Assembly: GCF_001550375.1 (NCBI RefSeq)
Contig: NZ_LRTR01000514.1
Coordinates: forward strand, 1-64,000
Source of the DNA: Streptomyces europaeiscabiei
GTDB taxonomy: Bacteria; Actinomycetota; Actinomycetes; Streptomycetales; Streptomycetaceae
Direction of reading: 5' to 3'
Length of the DNA: 64,000 nucleotides
Shown: positions 17,506 through 25,567 of the stretch, piece by piece
How positions within the stretch are numbered: the stretch's first letter is position 1
Layout of the letters: the number at the start of each line of letters is the position of its first letter
Position numbers and translations under genes: made by a program
The notes under the pieces: model-generated
Told to the model about the DNA's origin: nothing
What the model saw: only the letters and a program-made list of their open reading frames with translations
The model's database searches: none

Positions 17506-19341
17506 TCAGATCTCCAGCCCCGATCCCAGGGGGAACAGCGGGTCGGCGGTGTCCGCCAGCGCGTCCGGCGCGGACTCTCGTACGGCCTGCATCGACCGCG
17601 GAAGCTCGACGGGAAGTTTGCCCTCCGGAGCGATGCGGCCGGTGAGGGCGGTGAGCAGAGCGTCATCCGAGACACCGAAGGTGACGGTCAGTCCGGCGAG
17701 CGCGTCGACGAGCGGCGTGAGGATGGCCGGGCGGTCCAAGGCGACATCCACGATCAGCGGGGCGTAGTGGGCGATCCTACGCAGTCGGTGTACGAGGCCG
17801 GGGGGCAGGTCAAGAGACCCCTGGTGGAAATACGACTCCAGGAACAGGTCGTCCCGCGGCTCGAACGGTGCGTCGATGCGCACGATGGCCAGTTCTGCCT
17901 CCTGCGGCGTCGTCACGGGGGTGAACTCCCGGCCGAGGACCTCCGGATCGATCCCCTCCGCGTACAAGCGCGCGCCCACGGCGAGCGGAAGCACTGGCCT
18001 TCCTTCGACCACGGAGTTCTTCAGGACGGTGACGGAACGGGACTGTGTCTCCAGGGCGACCCGCCGGGTCTCGGCGTTGCCCACAACGGCCACGGCGGCA
18101 TCTTCGTCGATGAAAGGGTTGTCGAACAGACCGAGCCGGAACTTGATCAGCAGGACGCGGCGCGCCGACTCGTCGATCCTGCTCTCCGGGACGACGCCAT
18201 CCCGTACGAGCTCAAGCAGGAGATCCGTGCACTGTTCACCGCCGAACTGGTCCGCGCCGGCATTGAGGATCTTGACCATGCGCTCGCGGGCGTCGAGCTC
18301 TTCAACCCCCCACGCGCGTGCGGGCAGGACCTGGTCCCCGACGTGGTTGTCGTTCACCAGCTCCCAGTCCGTGACGATCAGCCCGTCGAAGCCCAGCCGC
18401 TCGCGCAGCAGCCCGGTGAGGATCTGCTTGTTGTACCCGAACCCGACCTCCTCGATCGGTTCGCCGTCGATCTCAAGACCGACCGGCATGCCGTAGTAGG
18501 GCATGACCGCGGCGGTGCCGTGCTCGACGGCGGTGACGAACGGACGGAGGTGCTCCTCGAACGCACCACCCGGGTAGACCTGCTCGCGACCGTACGGGAA
18601 GTGCGCATCCTCGCCGTCCAGCTGCGCGCCGCCGCCGGGGAAGTGCTTGGTGACGCAGGCGATGCTCGTTGAGTCGAGCGCCGCGCCCTGGAAACCTTCG
18701 AGGTACGCGCGCGTGTAGGCGACCACGAGATCGGTGTCGGCGCCGAACGTCTGGAGTTGGCGTGCCCAGCGGGGTTCGCTGGCGAGGTCGACCTGAGGAT
18801 GCAGTGCCATGCGGATGCCGACGGCGCGGTACTCCTCGCGCACCCGGCGCGCGAACTCGCGCACGGTGTCCGGGTCGCGCAGTGCCGCAAGGCCGAGGGC
18901 GTCGGGCCACTGCGAGAACGGACCTGCAGTGAAGGAAGCCCCGATGTTCTCCAGGAATCCGTGTCGAGGGTCGCTGGAAATCGTGACCGGGATGCCGTGC
19001 GGGGTCTTCTCTGCGAGCCGCTGGATCGCGTTGTGCCACCGTGCGGCTGCCCGAGGGTCTTCGATTCGGTGCGTGTTGAAGTGGCTGATCCCCCTGCCCA
19101 GGATCACCTCGCTGGTGGGTGACTTGCTGATCGCACCGGGCTCTTCGAGGACGGTGCCTCCCGGGCCCATCTCGATGACTGTGTGGAAGAGCAGACCGAC
19201 TTTCTCTTCGAGCGAGAGCCGGGTCAACAGATCTTCCGTGCGTTCCTCGGCGCTGAGCCGCGGGTTCTCGTAGGGCTCCATGCGCCCGTTGCCGTTGAGA
19301 TCGCGGAAGGTGGTACTGCCCGATGCAGTCGTCGCAGGCAT
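17506..19341 (-). CDS. GH3 glycosidase (divergent subfamily)
   Basis: Its 611 residues are clearly different from the neighbouring GH3: it opens FRDLNGNGRMEPYENPRLSA and has ISSDPRHGFLEN, VTKHFPGGGAQLDGEDAHFP and the nucleophile loop FDGLIVTDWELVNDN (D325). There is no Fn3 domain, and the C-terminus ends soon after PLFPLGSGL. No signal peptide is apparent. It follows the second permease gene by about 125 bp and precedes the second GH3 by 43 bp. Two GH3 enzymes of different subtype in one operon suggest two different beta-linked sugars in the substrate. Confidence 0.85.
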   Translation of the reverse strand: MPATTASGSTTFRDLNGNGRMEPYENPRLSAEERTEDLLTRLSLEEKVGLLFHTVIEMGPGGTVLEEPGAISKSPTSEVILGRGISHFNTHRIEDPRAAARWHNAIQRLAEKTPHGIPVTISSDPRHGFLENIGASFTAGPFSQWPDALGLAALRDPDTVREFARRVREEYRAVGIRMALHPQVDLASEPRWARQLQTFGADTDLVVAYTRAYLEGFQGAALDSTSIACVTKHFPGGGAQLDGEDAHFPYGREQVYPGGAFEEHLRPFVTAVEHGTAAVMPYYGMPVGLEIDGEPIEEVGFGYNKQILTGLLRERLGFDGLIVTDWELVNDNHVGDQVLPARAWGVEELDARERMVKILNAGADQFGGEQCTDLLLELVRDGVVPESRIDESARRVLLIKFRLGLFDNPFIDEDAAVAVVGNAETRRVALETQSRSVTVLKNSVVEGRPVLPLAVGARLYAEGIDPEVLGREFTPVTTPQEAELAIVRIDAPFEPRDDLFLESYFHQGSLDLPPGLVHRLRRIAHYAPLIVDVALDRPAILTPLVDALAGLTVTFGVSDDALLTALTGRIAPEGKLPVELPRSMQAVRESAPDALADTADPLFPLGSGLEI

Positions 19342-19468
19342 GAGTGGTGGGAGTTCCTCTCGATTTCGTTCCCGGGGCCTGGGTGCAGGCCCCCTCGGGG
19401 CGGTCGGGGCCGTGCACCGTGTCAGTGCACCGGCACATGTCCCGGTCCGGCAGTGCGGTGCGGGCGGG

Positions 19469-20383
19469 TCACCCCTTGACGGCTCCCTGCATGACGCCTG
19501 CGACCAACTGCCTGCCGAGTACGGCGAACAGCACGAGAAGCGGCACCACGGACACGAGAACGCCGGTCATGATGAGGGGGATGTCCTTGAAGAACCCGGC
19601 CTGCAGCAGTTGCAGCGCGACGGGGAGTGTCGGATTGGTCGTGCCGAGCACGATCGACGGCCAGAAGTACTGGGTCCACGCCCCGATGAAGGTGAACAGG
19701 CCCAGCATGGCGGCCGCGGGCCTGGCGGCCGGCAGCACGATGGAGCGGAAGATCCGGAACGTTGATGCCCCGTCGATGCGGGCTGCCTCGATGAGCTCAT
19801 AGGGCAGCGCCGACTGGAGGTACTGCGTCATCCAGAACACGCCGAAGGCGGAGGCGATACCGGGGATGATGACCGCCCAGAGGCTTCCCGTCAGGCCCAT
19901 CTCGCGCATGACGATGAACAACGGCACGACCCCGAGCTGAGTGGGTACCGCCATGGTGCCCACCACGAATGTGAGGAGGCCGGCACGTCCCTTGAACCGG
20001 AGCTTCGAGAAGGCGAAGCCGGCCAACGTGGACACCAACACGACGGCGAGGGCCGTTGTCACCGAGACGAAGACCGAGTTCCAGACCGCGCGCGGCAGGT
20101 CGATGTCCGACTCGAAGACCCGCGTGAGATTGTCGGCCAGCTGCCCGCCCGGGATCGGCGAGGGGATCGGGTTCTGCGCGACCTCTGCCGACGTCGAGGA
20201 CGCGAGCAGGAGCGCGTAGTAGAGCGGGAAGATCGAAATGAGCGCGACCAGAGTGAGGATGACGTAGGTCGTCTTTCCCGGTCGGCGCACAGCGCCGTCG
20301 TTCCGTCCACGCCGACGGCGCGCCGCACGGGCGGCTCCACGACCGGACGTCTGCTCGATGTACGGGATGGAAGGAGGGGTCAC
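19469..20383 (-). CDS. Sugar ABC importer permease, MalG/AraQ type
   Basis: This protein of 304 residues has a cytoplasmic N-terminus rich in Arg, then six membrane segments beginning YVILTLVALISIFPLYYALL. The EAA loop that contacts the ATPase is ELIEAARIDGASTFRIFRSI. GTG 20383 has GGGAG upstream and overlaps the stop of the partner permease by 4 bp (GTGA), so the two are translationally coupled. With the partner permease and the binding protein it forms a CUT1-type importer; no ATPase gene is nearby. Confidence 0.9.
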   Translation of the reverse strand: MTPPSIPYIEQTSGRGAARAARRRRGRNDGAVRRPGKTTYVILTLVALISIFPLYYALLLASSTSAEVAQNPIPSPIPGGQLADNLTRVFESDIDLPRAVWNSVFVSVTTALAVVLVSTLAGFAFSKLRFKGRAGLLTFVVGTMAVPTQLGVVPLFIVMREMGLTGSLWAVIIPGIASAFGVFWMTQYLQSALPYELIEAARIDGASTFRIFRSIVLPAARPAAAMLGLFTFIGAWTQYFWPSIVLGTTNPTLPVALQLLQAGFFKDIPLIMTGVLVSVVPLLVLFAVLGRQLVAGVMQGAVKG

Positions 20384-21459
20384 GTGCTGCTCCCGGGCGT
20401 GGCACCGGACGGTGCGGAGGAGTCGGGCGTACGAGCTGCTGCGCTCGGTGCGCTGCGTCGGGCGGCACGGCGCGTCTGCCGGGAGCCGGCCGTGGCGTCG
20501 TCTCCGGAAGCGATGCGGCGCGACAGCCAGTTGCTGACCAGAGCGAATGCGATGATCAGCAGGAAGAGCAGCCACGCGACGGCCGCTGCACGGCCCAGTC
20601 GCTGCTGGTTCCAGCCGAGTTCGTACAGGTACAGAGTGATCGTCTTCCACTGCCCTGAACTGCCGCCGAGCCCTTGCGTGTCGTACAGACGCGGCTCGTC
20701 AAAGATCTGCAGCCCGCCGATCGTGGACGTGATCACGACGAAGATGAGCGTCGGACGCACGGACGGCACCGTGACGGAGAAGAACTGTCGAATCCGCCCC
20801 GCGCCGTCGAGGATCGCCGCCTCGTACAGGTCACGGGAGATCGCCTGCATCGCCGCAAGCAGCACGAGGGTGTTGAAGCCGGTCCACCGGAAGTTGACCA
20901 TGTTTGCGATGACGATGTGCGCCGGAAGGCTGTCCCGGTGCCATCCGATCGGATCCATGCCCAGCTGCTCGAGAAGCGCGTTCACCAGACCGGACTGGTC
21001 CGCGAACATGCGCGAGAAGATCAGCGTCACGGCGACCGGAGCGATCACGTACGGCAGCAGTACCCCCATCCGCCAGAAGGTGCGCGCACGAATGTTCGCG
21101 TGCAGGAGGCTGGCAAGTACGAGGGCGATCAGAATCTGGGGGACCGTCGAGAGCAGGAAGATGCTGACGGTGTTGCCCATCGCATCCCAGAAGACCGGCT
21201 GGTCGAGGATAAAGGTGAAGTTGTCGAGCCCGACGAATTCGCTCTGCCCACCGATGAGGTCCCAGTCGTGCAGCGAGACGTAGGCGGTGTACAGCAGCGG
21301 GAACAGGCCGACGATCCCGAACAGGATGAAGAACGGGGAGATATAGGCGTACGGCGACGCCTTCATGTCCCAGCGGCCCAGACGCTGATGCCAGGGCGAG
21401 GGCGTGTGTGGAGGTGAGGCATCACCACGGGGTGACGCGCTCCCTGCCGGACGGACCAT
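20380..21459 (-). CDS. Sugar ABC importer permease, MalF/UgpA type
   Basis: It has 359 residues from ATG 21459, which has GGAGG 8 bases upstream. Six membrane segments are visible (YAYISPFFILFGIVGLFPLL...), with EAA loop YEAAILDGAGRIRQFF. Both ends have unusual Ser/Ala/Pro-rich tails (C-terminal AARRSAPSAAARTPDSSAPS), probably disordered cytoplasmic extensions. Second gene of the leftward operon. Confidence 0.9.
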   Translation of the reverse strand: MVRPAGSASPRGDASPPHTPSPWHQRLGRWDMKASPYAYISPFFILFGIVGLFPLLYTAYVSLHDWDLIGGQSEFVGLDNFTFILDQPVFWDAMGNTVSIFLLSTVPQILIALVLASLLHANIRARTFWRMGVLLPYVIAPVAVTLIFSRMFADQSGLVNALLEQLGMDPIGWHRDSLPAHIVIANMVNFRWTGFNTLVLLAAMQAISRDLYEAAILDGAGRIRQFFSVTVPSVRPTLIFVVITSTIGGLQIFDEPRLYDTQGLGGSSGQWKTITLYLYELGWNQQRLGRAAAVAWLLFLLIIAFALVSNWLSRRIASGDDATAGSRQTRRAARRSAPSAAARTPDSSAPSGATPGSST

Positions 21460-21530
21460 GCGCTCTTCCTCCGATGGTGAATCGGGGGCGCCGTCCGCGG
21501 AGGGCGCCCCCGAGCGCGCGGACGAACCGA

Positions 21531-22805
21531 TCACTTCAGCGAGTCCAGTCCCTCGACGAACATGTCCCATGACTCCTTGGCGGAGTGGGTCTTGTCGACC
21601 GAGACACGGTTGACCGCGTCGTTGAATGCCGCTGTGATCGCGAAGTAGTTGTCACCCTTGTACGGGACCACGCTGATGTTCGACGCGCGCTCGGCGAGGA
21701 CCTTTCCTACGGGCGCATCGTTGAAGAAGGGTTCGGTCACCTTCTGCATCTCAGGGCTCTTCTGGGCCTCGACCTGGCTGGGGAAGTTGCCCGACGCCTT
21801 GAACGCCTTCATCTGCTGCTCCGGGGCGGTGAGCCACTCCGCCAGCGCCTGCGCCTCCTCGGGGTGCTTGGACTGCTTCGGCACGCTGAGGTACGAACCG
21901 CCGCTGTTGACACCGCCGTTGGGGAAGACGTCGGCGATATCCCAGCCCTTGACCCCGGCCGAATTGCCCTTGATGACGCCGAGCATCCACGAAGGCGCGA
22001 GCATCACCGCGAACTTGTCCTTCTGGAATGCGCTGACCCAGTCCTCACTGAACCGCGCGAGGTCTGCGGACAGGCCCTCATGCGACATCACGGTGTCGTA
22101 GATGTTCCGGAGGTCCTTGTTCTCGCCGGCGATGATCTCGCCGTTCTTGGGGTCCTCCCAGAGCACCTCGTACTGGTCGGTCCAGCCGGTCGCCACCGAG
22201 GCCGACGCATCGTAGAACGCCGGACCTGTCTTGGCGGCCTTGAACTTCTCGCCGACGGCGAAGAAGTCGTCCCATGTCGCGTTGTCGCCACCGAAGAGCT
22301 TGGCGACCTCCTCGCGGTCGTTCGGCAGACCGGCCTCCTTGAACAGGTCGGCGCGGTAGGCGATCGTCTGCGGTCCCAGGTCCGTCGCGTATCCGAGCAG
22401 CTTGCCGTCGTCCGTGGTGGCGATCTTCGTTGTCCAGTCCAGCCAGCGGCCCTCGACCTTCGGTGAGGAGAGATCCACGAAGTTGTCCGGGTACTTGAGG
22501 ATCTGCGGCATCCAGCTGTTGTCGACACCGATGACATCGGCGAGACCCGAGCCCGCGCCGAGCGCGGTCTGGAACTGCTCCTTGGCCTCATCACTCGTGG
22601 CGAAGCGGTTGTGCTTGATCGTGATGTCGGGGTGGAGCTTCTGGTACTCCTTCAGCAGGCCGCTGTAACCCCACTCGCTGAACGTCGAGACGTTGAGGGT
22701 GATCTTGCCGCCGGCATCGCCCTCGTCGCTGGATCCGCACCCGGCGGTGACGGCGGTCAATGCGACCGCTGCAAGCACAGCGAGGGACCTTCGAATGGAT
22801 CGCAT
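21531..22805 (-). CDS. ABC importer sugar-binding lipoprotein (family 1)
   Basis: It has 424 residues. The lipoprotein signal ends at the lipobox TAGC (residues about 20-23) followed by a Gly/Ser/Asp linker, so the protein is anchored outside the membrane. The body has the cluster 1 sugar-binding fold (LNVSTFSEWGYSGLLKEYQK, PDITIKHNRF, ending VDKTHSAKESWDMFVEG). GGAG lies 5 bases before the ATG. It is the first gene of the operon, driven from the promoter at 22973-23001. Its ligand is unknown; the downstream GH3/GH3/GH35 enzymes suggest a beta-linked oligosaccharide containing galactose and glucose or xylose. Confidence 0.9.
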   Translation of the reverse strand: MRSIRRSLAVLAAVALTAVTAGCGSSDEGDAGGKITLNVSTFSEWGYSGLLKEYQKLHPDITIKHNRFATSDEAKEQFQTALGAGSGLADVIGVDNSWMPQILKYPDNFVDLSSPKVEGRWLDWTTKIATTDDGKLLGYATDLGPQTIAYRADLFKEAGLPNDREEVAKLFGGDNATWDDFFAVGEKFKAAKTGPAFYDASASVATGWTDQYEVLWEDPKNGEIIAGENKDLRNIYDTVMSHEGLSADLARFSEDWVSAFQKDKFAVMLAPSWMLGVIKGNSAGVKGWDIADVFPNGGVNSGGSYLSVPKQSKHPEEAQALAEWLTAPEQQMKAFKASGNFPSQVEAQKSPEMQKVTEPFFNDAPVGKVLAERASNISVVPYKGDNYFAITAAFNDAVNRVSVDKTHSAKESWDMFVEGLDSLK

Positions 22806-22972
22806 CTGTACTCCTTATTTCCAGGCGGTGTGCCGCGATGTTGCGGCGGCAAGGAGCCGCCCCCCCCCGGCCGCACCACGCTCCTGAGACGTGCGCGAAC
22901 CCCGTCACCCGAACGTCGTGTATGCCGCTGCGTCCCCGGCTGAGATGTCGTCTCGGAGTGGCGGTGGCCGTC

Positions 22973-23001
22973 AGTATCACGTAACACAGTTCACCTGACA
23001 A
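22973..23001 (-). promoter_or_regulatory. Promoter of the importer-GH3-GH35 operon
   Basis: On the minus strand, TTGTCA (22996-23001) and GATACT (22973-22978) are separated by exactly 17 bp, a good match to the vegetative sigma consensus. The transcript would have a leader of about 160 nt that includes a small GCCGC/GCGGC hairpin (22832-22847) and a run of nine C on the plus strand (22860-22868). Confidence 0.6.
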
Positions 23002-23006
23002 GTTTT
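22986..23006. promoter_or_regulatory. Operator-like dyad, copy 1
   Basis: ACAGTTCACCTGACAAGTTT, followed by one more T, contains the dyad AC-N3-TCA-NN-TGA-N3-GT and overlaps the -35 element of the operon promoter. A close copy lies upstream of the GH1 gene at 25519-25539 (17 of 21 bases identical). A repressor bound here would block polymerase. The adjacent TetR-type protein is the first candidate. Confidence 0.5.
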
Positions 23007-23074
23007 CGTGGAGTTTTCATCGTCACGCCCACACCCAGGTCAAACGGGCCGCCGCGTCGCTGTATGTTGAAGGC

Positions 23075-23722
23075 ATGGCGGAAAGCACCGGGCCTCGGGG
23101 GCCCTATCGCAAGGGGCTCCAGCGCCGCCGGGAGATCGTCGCCGCTGCAGCCGAGCTCTTTGCTGAATCCGGATACGCACACTCGTCGATGCGTGAGCTC
23201 GCCAGGCGGATGCGCCTGACACAGACAGGGCTTCTCCACCACTTCGCCGACAAGGAAGAACTCCTGGTCGAAGTGCTCAACTTGCGCGATTCGTCCGTTG
23301 CCGACTACCTGTCGGAGCAGCACGCCACCGATGTCGCTACGCGGTCCCGCGAGGTCGCGCGTCACTCCGCGGAGCACGAGGGACTGACGTCCCTGTACAT
23401 CATCCTCTCGGCCGAGGCGATTGATCGCGATCATCCGGCGCACCCGTACTTCGTCGAGCACTACCAGGCAGCCCAGACACTCACGCTCGACCCCGGCCCT
23501 GAGGCGCCCGAAGGTGCCCCGATGGGGATCAGCCCGGAGATGATCGCCACGCTGGGGACCGCCCTGCAGGACGGGCTCCAGATCCAGCGGCGATACCGGG
23601 ACGACCTGGATGTCGTCGAGGCCATCGACGCCTTCTGGCGGCTCGTGGCTGCTGCTCGGGCGCACTGGGTGCAGCAGGCGGCTTCGGACGACTCCAACCG
23701 CCGCGACGACGACTCCGACTGA
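23075..23722 (+). CDS. TetR-family regulator
   Basis: It has 215 residues. The N-terminal HTH is canonical: REIVAAAAELFAESGYAHSS, then MRELARRMRLTQTGLLHHF, DKEELL. The C-terminal ligand domain ends in an acidic tail (SDDSNRRDDDSD). It is divergent from the importer operon, with the shared dyad and the operon promoter in the 269-bp gap. Placement makes it the likely controller of the operon and possibly of the GH1-GH10 pair. Its own ribosome site (GAAGG one base from ATG) is badly spaced, so the start is a little uncertain. Confidence 0.85.
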   Translation: MAESTGPRGPYRKGLQRRREIVAAAAELFAESGYAHSSMRELARRMRLTQTGLLHHFADKEELLVEVLNLRDSSVADYLSEQHATDVATRSREVARHSAEHEGLTSLYIILSAEAIDRDHPAHPYFVEHYQAAQTLTLDPGPEAPEGAPMGISPEMIATLGTALQDGLQIQRRYRDDLDVVEAIDAFWRLVAAARAHWVQQAASDDSNRRDDDSD

Positions 23723-23754
23723 GCGTCGTTCACGGTCCGCCGGGTTGATGAAGA

Positions 23755-23786
23755 CCTCCGGCTCCGCTCGCGCGCGAAGCCGGAGG
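23755..23786 (+). terminator. Hairpin terminator after TetR
   Basis: A 9-bp perfect stem, CCTCCGGCT (23755-23763) with AGCCGGAGG (23778-23786), lies 32 bp after the TetR stop. It is placed to end the TetR transcript, and possibly the opposing cutinase remnant. Confidence 0.6.
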
Positions 23787-23859
23787 CGCAAGCGGCCGTC
23801 AGGCGGCGGTCTCAGCGGTGCTCATGACTCGCATCCGTTGTCGGACTGTGGATGTTGCG

Positions 23860-24153
23860 TCACATGCGTGCCGCAATGAACTCCGCGGCGGAGTCGTTGT
23901 GTTGCGGTTGGGAGTAGGCGCCGTGGGCGGCGGAGTCCGTCCCGCCGCCACAGATCGGGTCGCCGGTCGCGCAGTCGTCGAGCGTGCGTGCCTGGTAGGT
24001 GCCGGTCACCTGACGGTAGGTCGGGAACCCGCGGATGGGGTTGCCGAAGAGCACAACTGCCTTGACCTTCGGCTCTGTGGCGCCGGGTATGACGGCCACG
24101 GTGGCCGCACCCGTGAGGGCTCCTTGGCTGCAGACTCCGACATTGGAGAACCG
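23860..24153 (-). pseudogene. Cutinase-family serine esterase, C-terminal fragment
   Basis: The frame begins recognisably near 24150 with NVGVCSQGALTGA, the cutinase nucleophile motif G-x-C-S-Q-G. KAVVLFGNPIRGFPTY, the disulfide/catalytic Asp segment DDCATGDPICGGG and the catalytic His in AHGAYSQPQHNDSAAEF follow. All three triad residues are present, but the signal peptide and first half (about 100 residues) are missing, cut where the LacI gene ends at 24155. Cutinases hydrolyse plant cutin or suberin polyesters, so the scrap points to plant-associated ancestry. Probably non-functional. Confidence 0.7.
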
Positions 24154-24154
24154 G

Positions 24155-25249
24155 TCAGGCGGACGCTCGGGCCACGATGTCCGGTGTCCACACCGGAGGT
24201 TCGTCCGAGCTGGGGGGCGCGACTCCGCCGGCGTCGAGCCGCTGCAGAACCCACCCGGCCAGCATGGCCCCAAAGGGCTTGTTGGAGCCGCGGATCGTAG
24301 TCAGCGGTGGGCAGGCGTACCGGGCGGCCGCGATGTCGTCCGCGCCGATCACGGCCGGCTCGGAGGGAACTTCCACGCCCAGAACCCACGCGGCGTTCAA
24401 GATCGCCAGGGCGACGTCGTCGTTGAACGCGGCGATCGCGGTGACGGGCGCTTGTGCCGGCCAACTGCGCAGTATCGGCGTGAAGTCCCCGTCGTCGGGC
24501 ATGCGACGCGAGGGCACCATAGGCAGGCCGAGCCGGCGCGCTGTTTCGTCGGCGCCCGCGTGGCGCCGGTCGGACATCGGTCCGAGCCGGGGATCGGCGG
24601 GGTGGACGTAGCCGATGCGGACGGTGCCGCGCCAGGCCAAGTGGGTCGCCTGGGCCGCGCCGACGACGCGGCCCGCGTCGTCACGGGGAGGCGGCGGGTC
24701 GTCGGGTCCTGGCAGTACCACCCGGGCGCCGCGTGCCTGAAATGCGACGACTTGCCTTGCGTCGAAGGGGGTCAGTCCCGGTACCGCGACCGGGGCGGCC
24801 AGCGATAGAGCCGGCTGGCGGCCCGGGCTGGCCGTATGGGTCACCAGCATCAATCCTTGCGAGGCCAATCCCCGATCGAGCTCGGCGACGATCGAGCTGG
24901 GCGGAAAGTCCGGCAGGCGCAGCAGCACAGTGCTGCCGCGTCCTCGCGACAGTGCCTGCGTGGGCCCGTTCGGGGTGTAACCCAACCGCTCGGCAGCCGC
25001 CAGAACCTTCTGTCGCGTCGCTTCCGGGATGGTCTGTTTCGGCACGTAGTTGAGTACGAAGCTCACCGTTGACCGCGACACGCCTGACTCCCGCGCGACA
25101 TCCGCGCTCGTCACCCGCGACGCACCACCGAGACCCTCCAAGCGCCGGCTGCCGGAGCCGTCCAGCCGCAACCCGACGGCCACCTTACGCCCGACCTGGG
25201 GCGCTCTGCCTGACGGCACCAGCCCAGGGACCGCACCGACACCGGCCAT
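24155..25249 (-). CDS. LacI-family regulator
   Basis: The HTH is VTSADVARESGVSRSTVSFV, followed by a periplasmic-binding-protein-like domain with TAIAAFNDDVALAI and VIGADDIAAARYACPPLTTI, typical LacI landmarks. The frame from ATG 25249 gives 364 residues with about 45 before the HTH, unusually long. A start nearer residue 35-45 (TTG or GTG) is likely and no strong ribosome site decides it. It is divergent from GH1, so it probably regulates GH1-GH10, itself, or both. Its 3-prime end abuts the cutinase fragment, so rearrangement happened there. Confidence 0.82.
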   Translation of the reverse strand: MAGVGAVPGLVPSGRAPQVGRKVAVGLRLDGSGSRRLEGLGGASRVTSADVARESGVSRSTVSFVLNYVPKQTIPEATRQKVLAAAERLGYTPNGPTQALSRGRGSTVLLRLPDFPPSSIVAELDRGLASQGLMLVTHTASPGRQPALSLAAPVAVPGLTPFDARQVVAFQARGARVVLPGPDDPPPPRDDAGRVVGAAQATHLAWRGTVRIGYVHPADPRLGPMSDRRHAGADETARRLGLPMVPSRRMPDDGDFTPILRSWPAQAPVTAIAAFNDDVALAILNAAWVLGVEVPSEPAVIGADDIAAARYACPPLTTIRGSNKPFGAMLAGWVLQRLDAGGVAPPSSDEPPVWTPDIVARASA

Positions 25250-25567
25250 GGTCGGTCAGGACCTGTGGCGTTCAGGCAGCCCTGCGCTGGTCAGCGTTGG
25301 CAAGCGCCTCGTCGGCTGCCGTCGTTGCCGTACGCACCCGCAACTGCCGTGACGGCGAAACGGCTTGGTCCGAAGTGCGCCGATTGGTCGATCCCTGCAG
25401 AAGCACGCCCATCGTGAGTCGATCGCCGTCTTCCCCTCAGGTCAACGTGGATGTTCGGCAGCGGAAGTCATCGCGAATGTGAAGTCGCAGTTCGCCTTGA
25501 CGCAACCCTGTGCCGATAACAGTTCAGGTGATAGGTTTTGGCGCCACGTCACCAGAGAGGCTGATCC
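25250..25567. other. Divergent control region between LacI and GH1
   Basis: These 318 bp hold no gene. They contain the second copy of the operator-like dyad (25519-25539) and a TTGACG that could be a -35 element (25497-25502), but no convincing -10 element was seen at 16-18 bp. Confidence 0.5.
25519..25539. promoter_or_regulatory. Operator-like dyad, copy 2
   Basis: ACAGTTCAGGTGATAGGTTT plus one T shares 17 of 21 bases with the copy at 22986-23006, including the symmetrical TCA-NN-TGA core and the GTTTT flank. It lies about 30 bp upstream of the GH1 start, where binding would block transcription or initiation. Confidence 0.5.

Noticed and set aside
16026-17645. 539-residue plus-strand ORF opposite GH3
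   Set aside because: Antisense shadow; the GH3 catalytic motifs lie on the minus strand.
22860-22868. Run of nine C as a phase-variable tract
   Set aside because: It lies in the untranslated leader, not in a coding frame or promoter spacer, so switching has no evident effect.
23818-24300. 160-residue plus-strand ORF over the cutinase fragment
   Set aside because: Shadow frame; the minus strand reads clear cutinase motifs.
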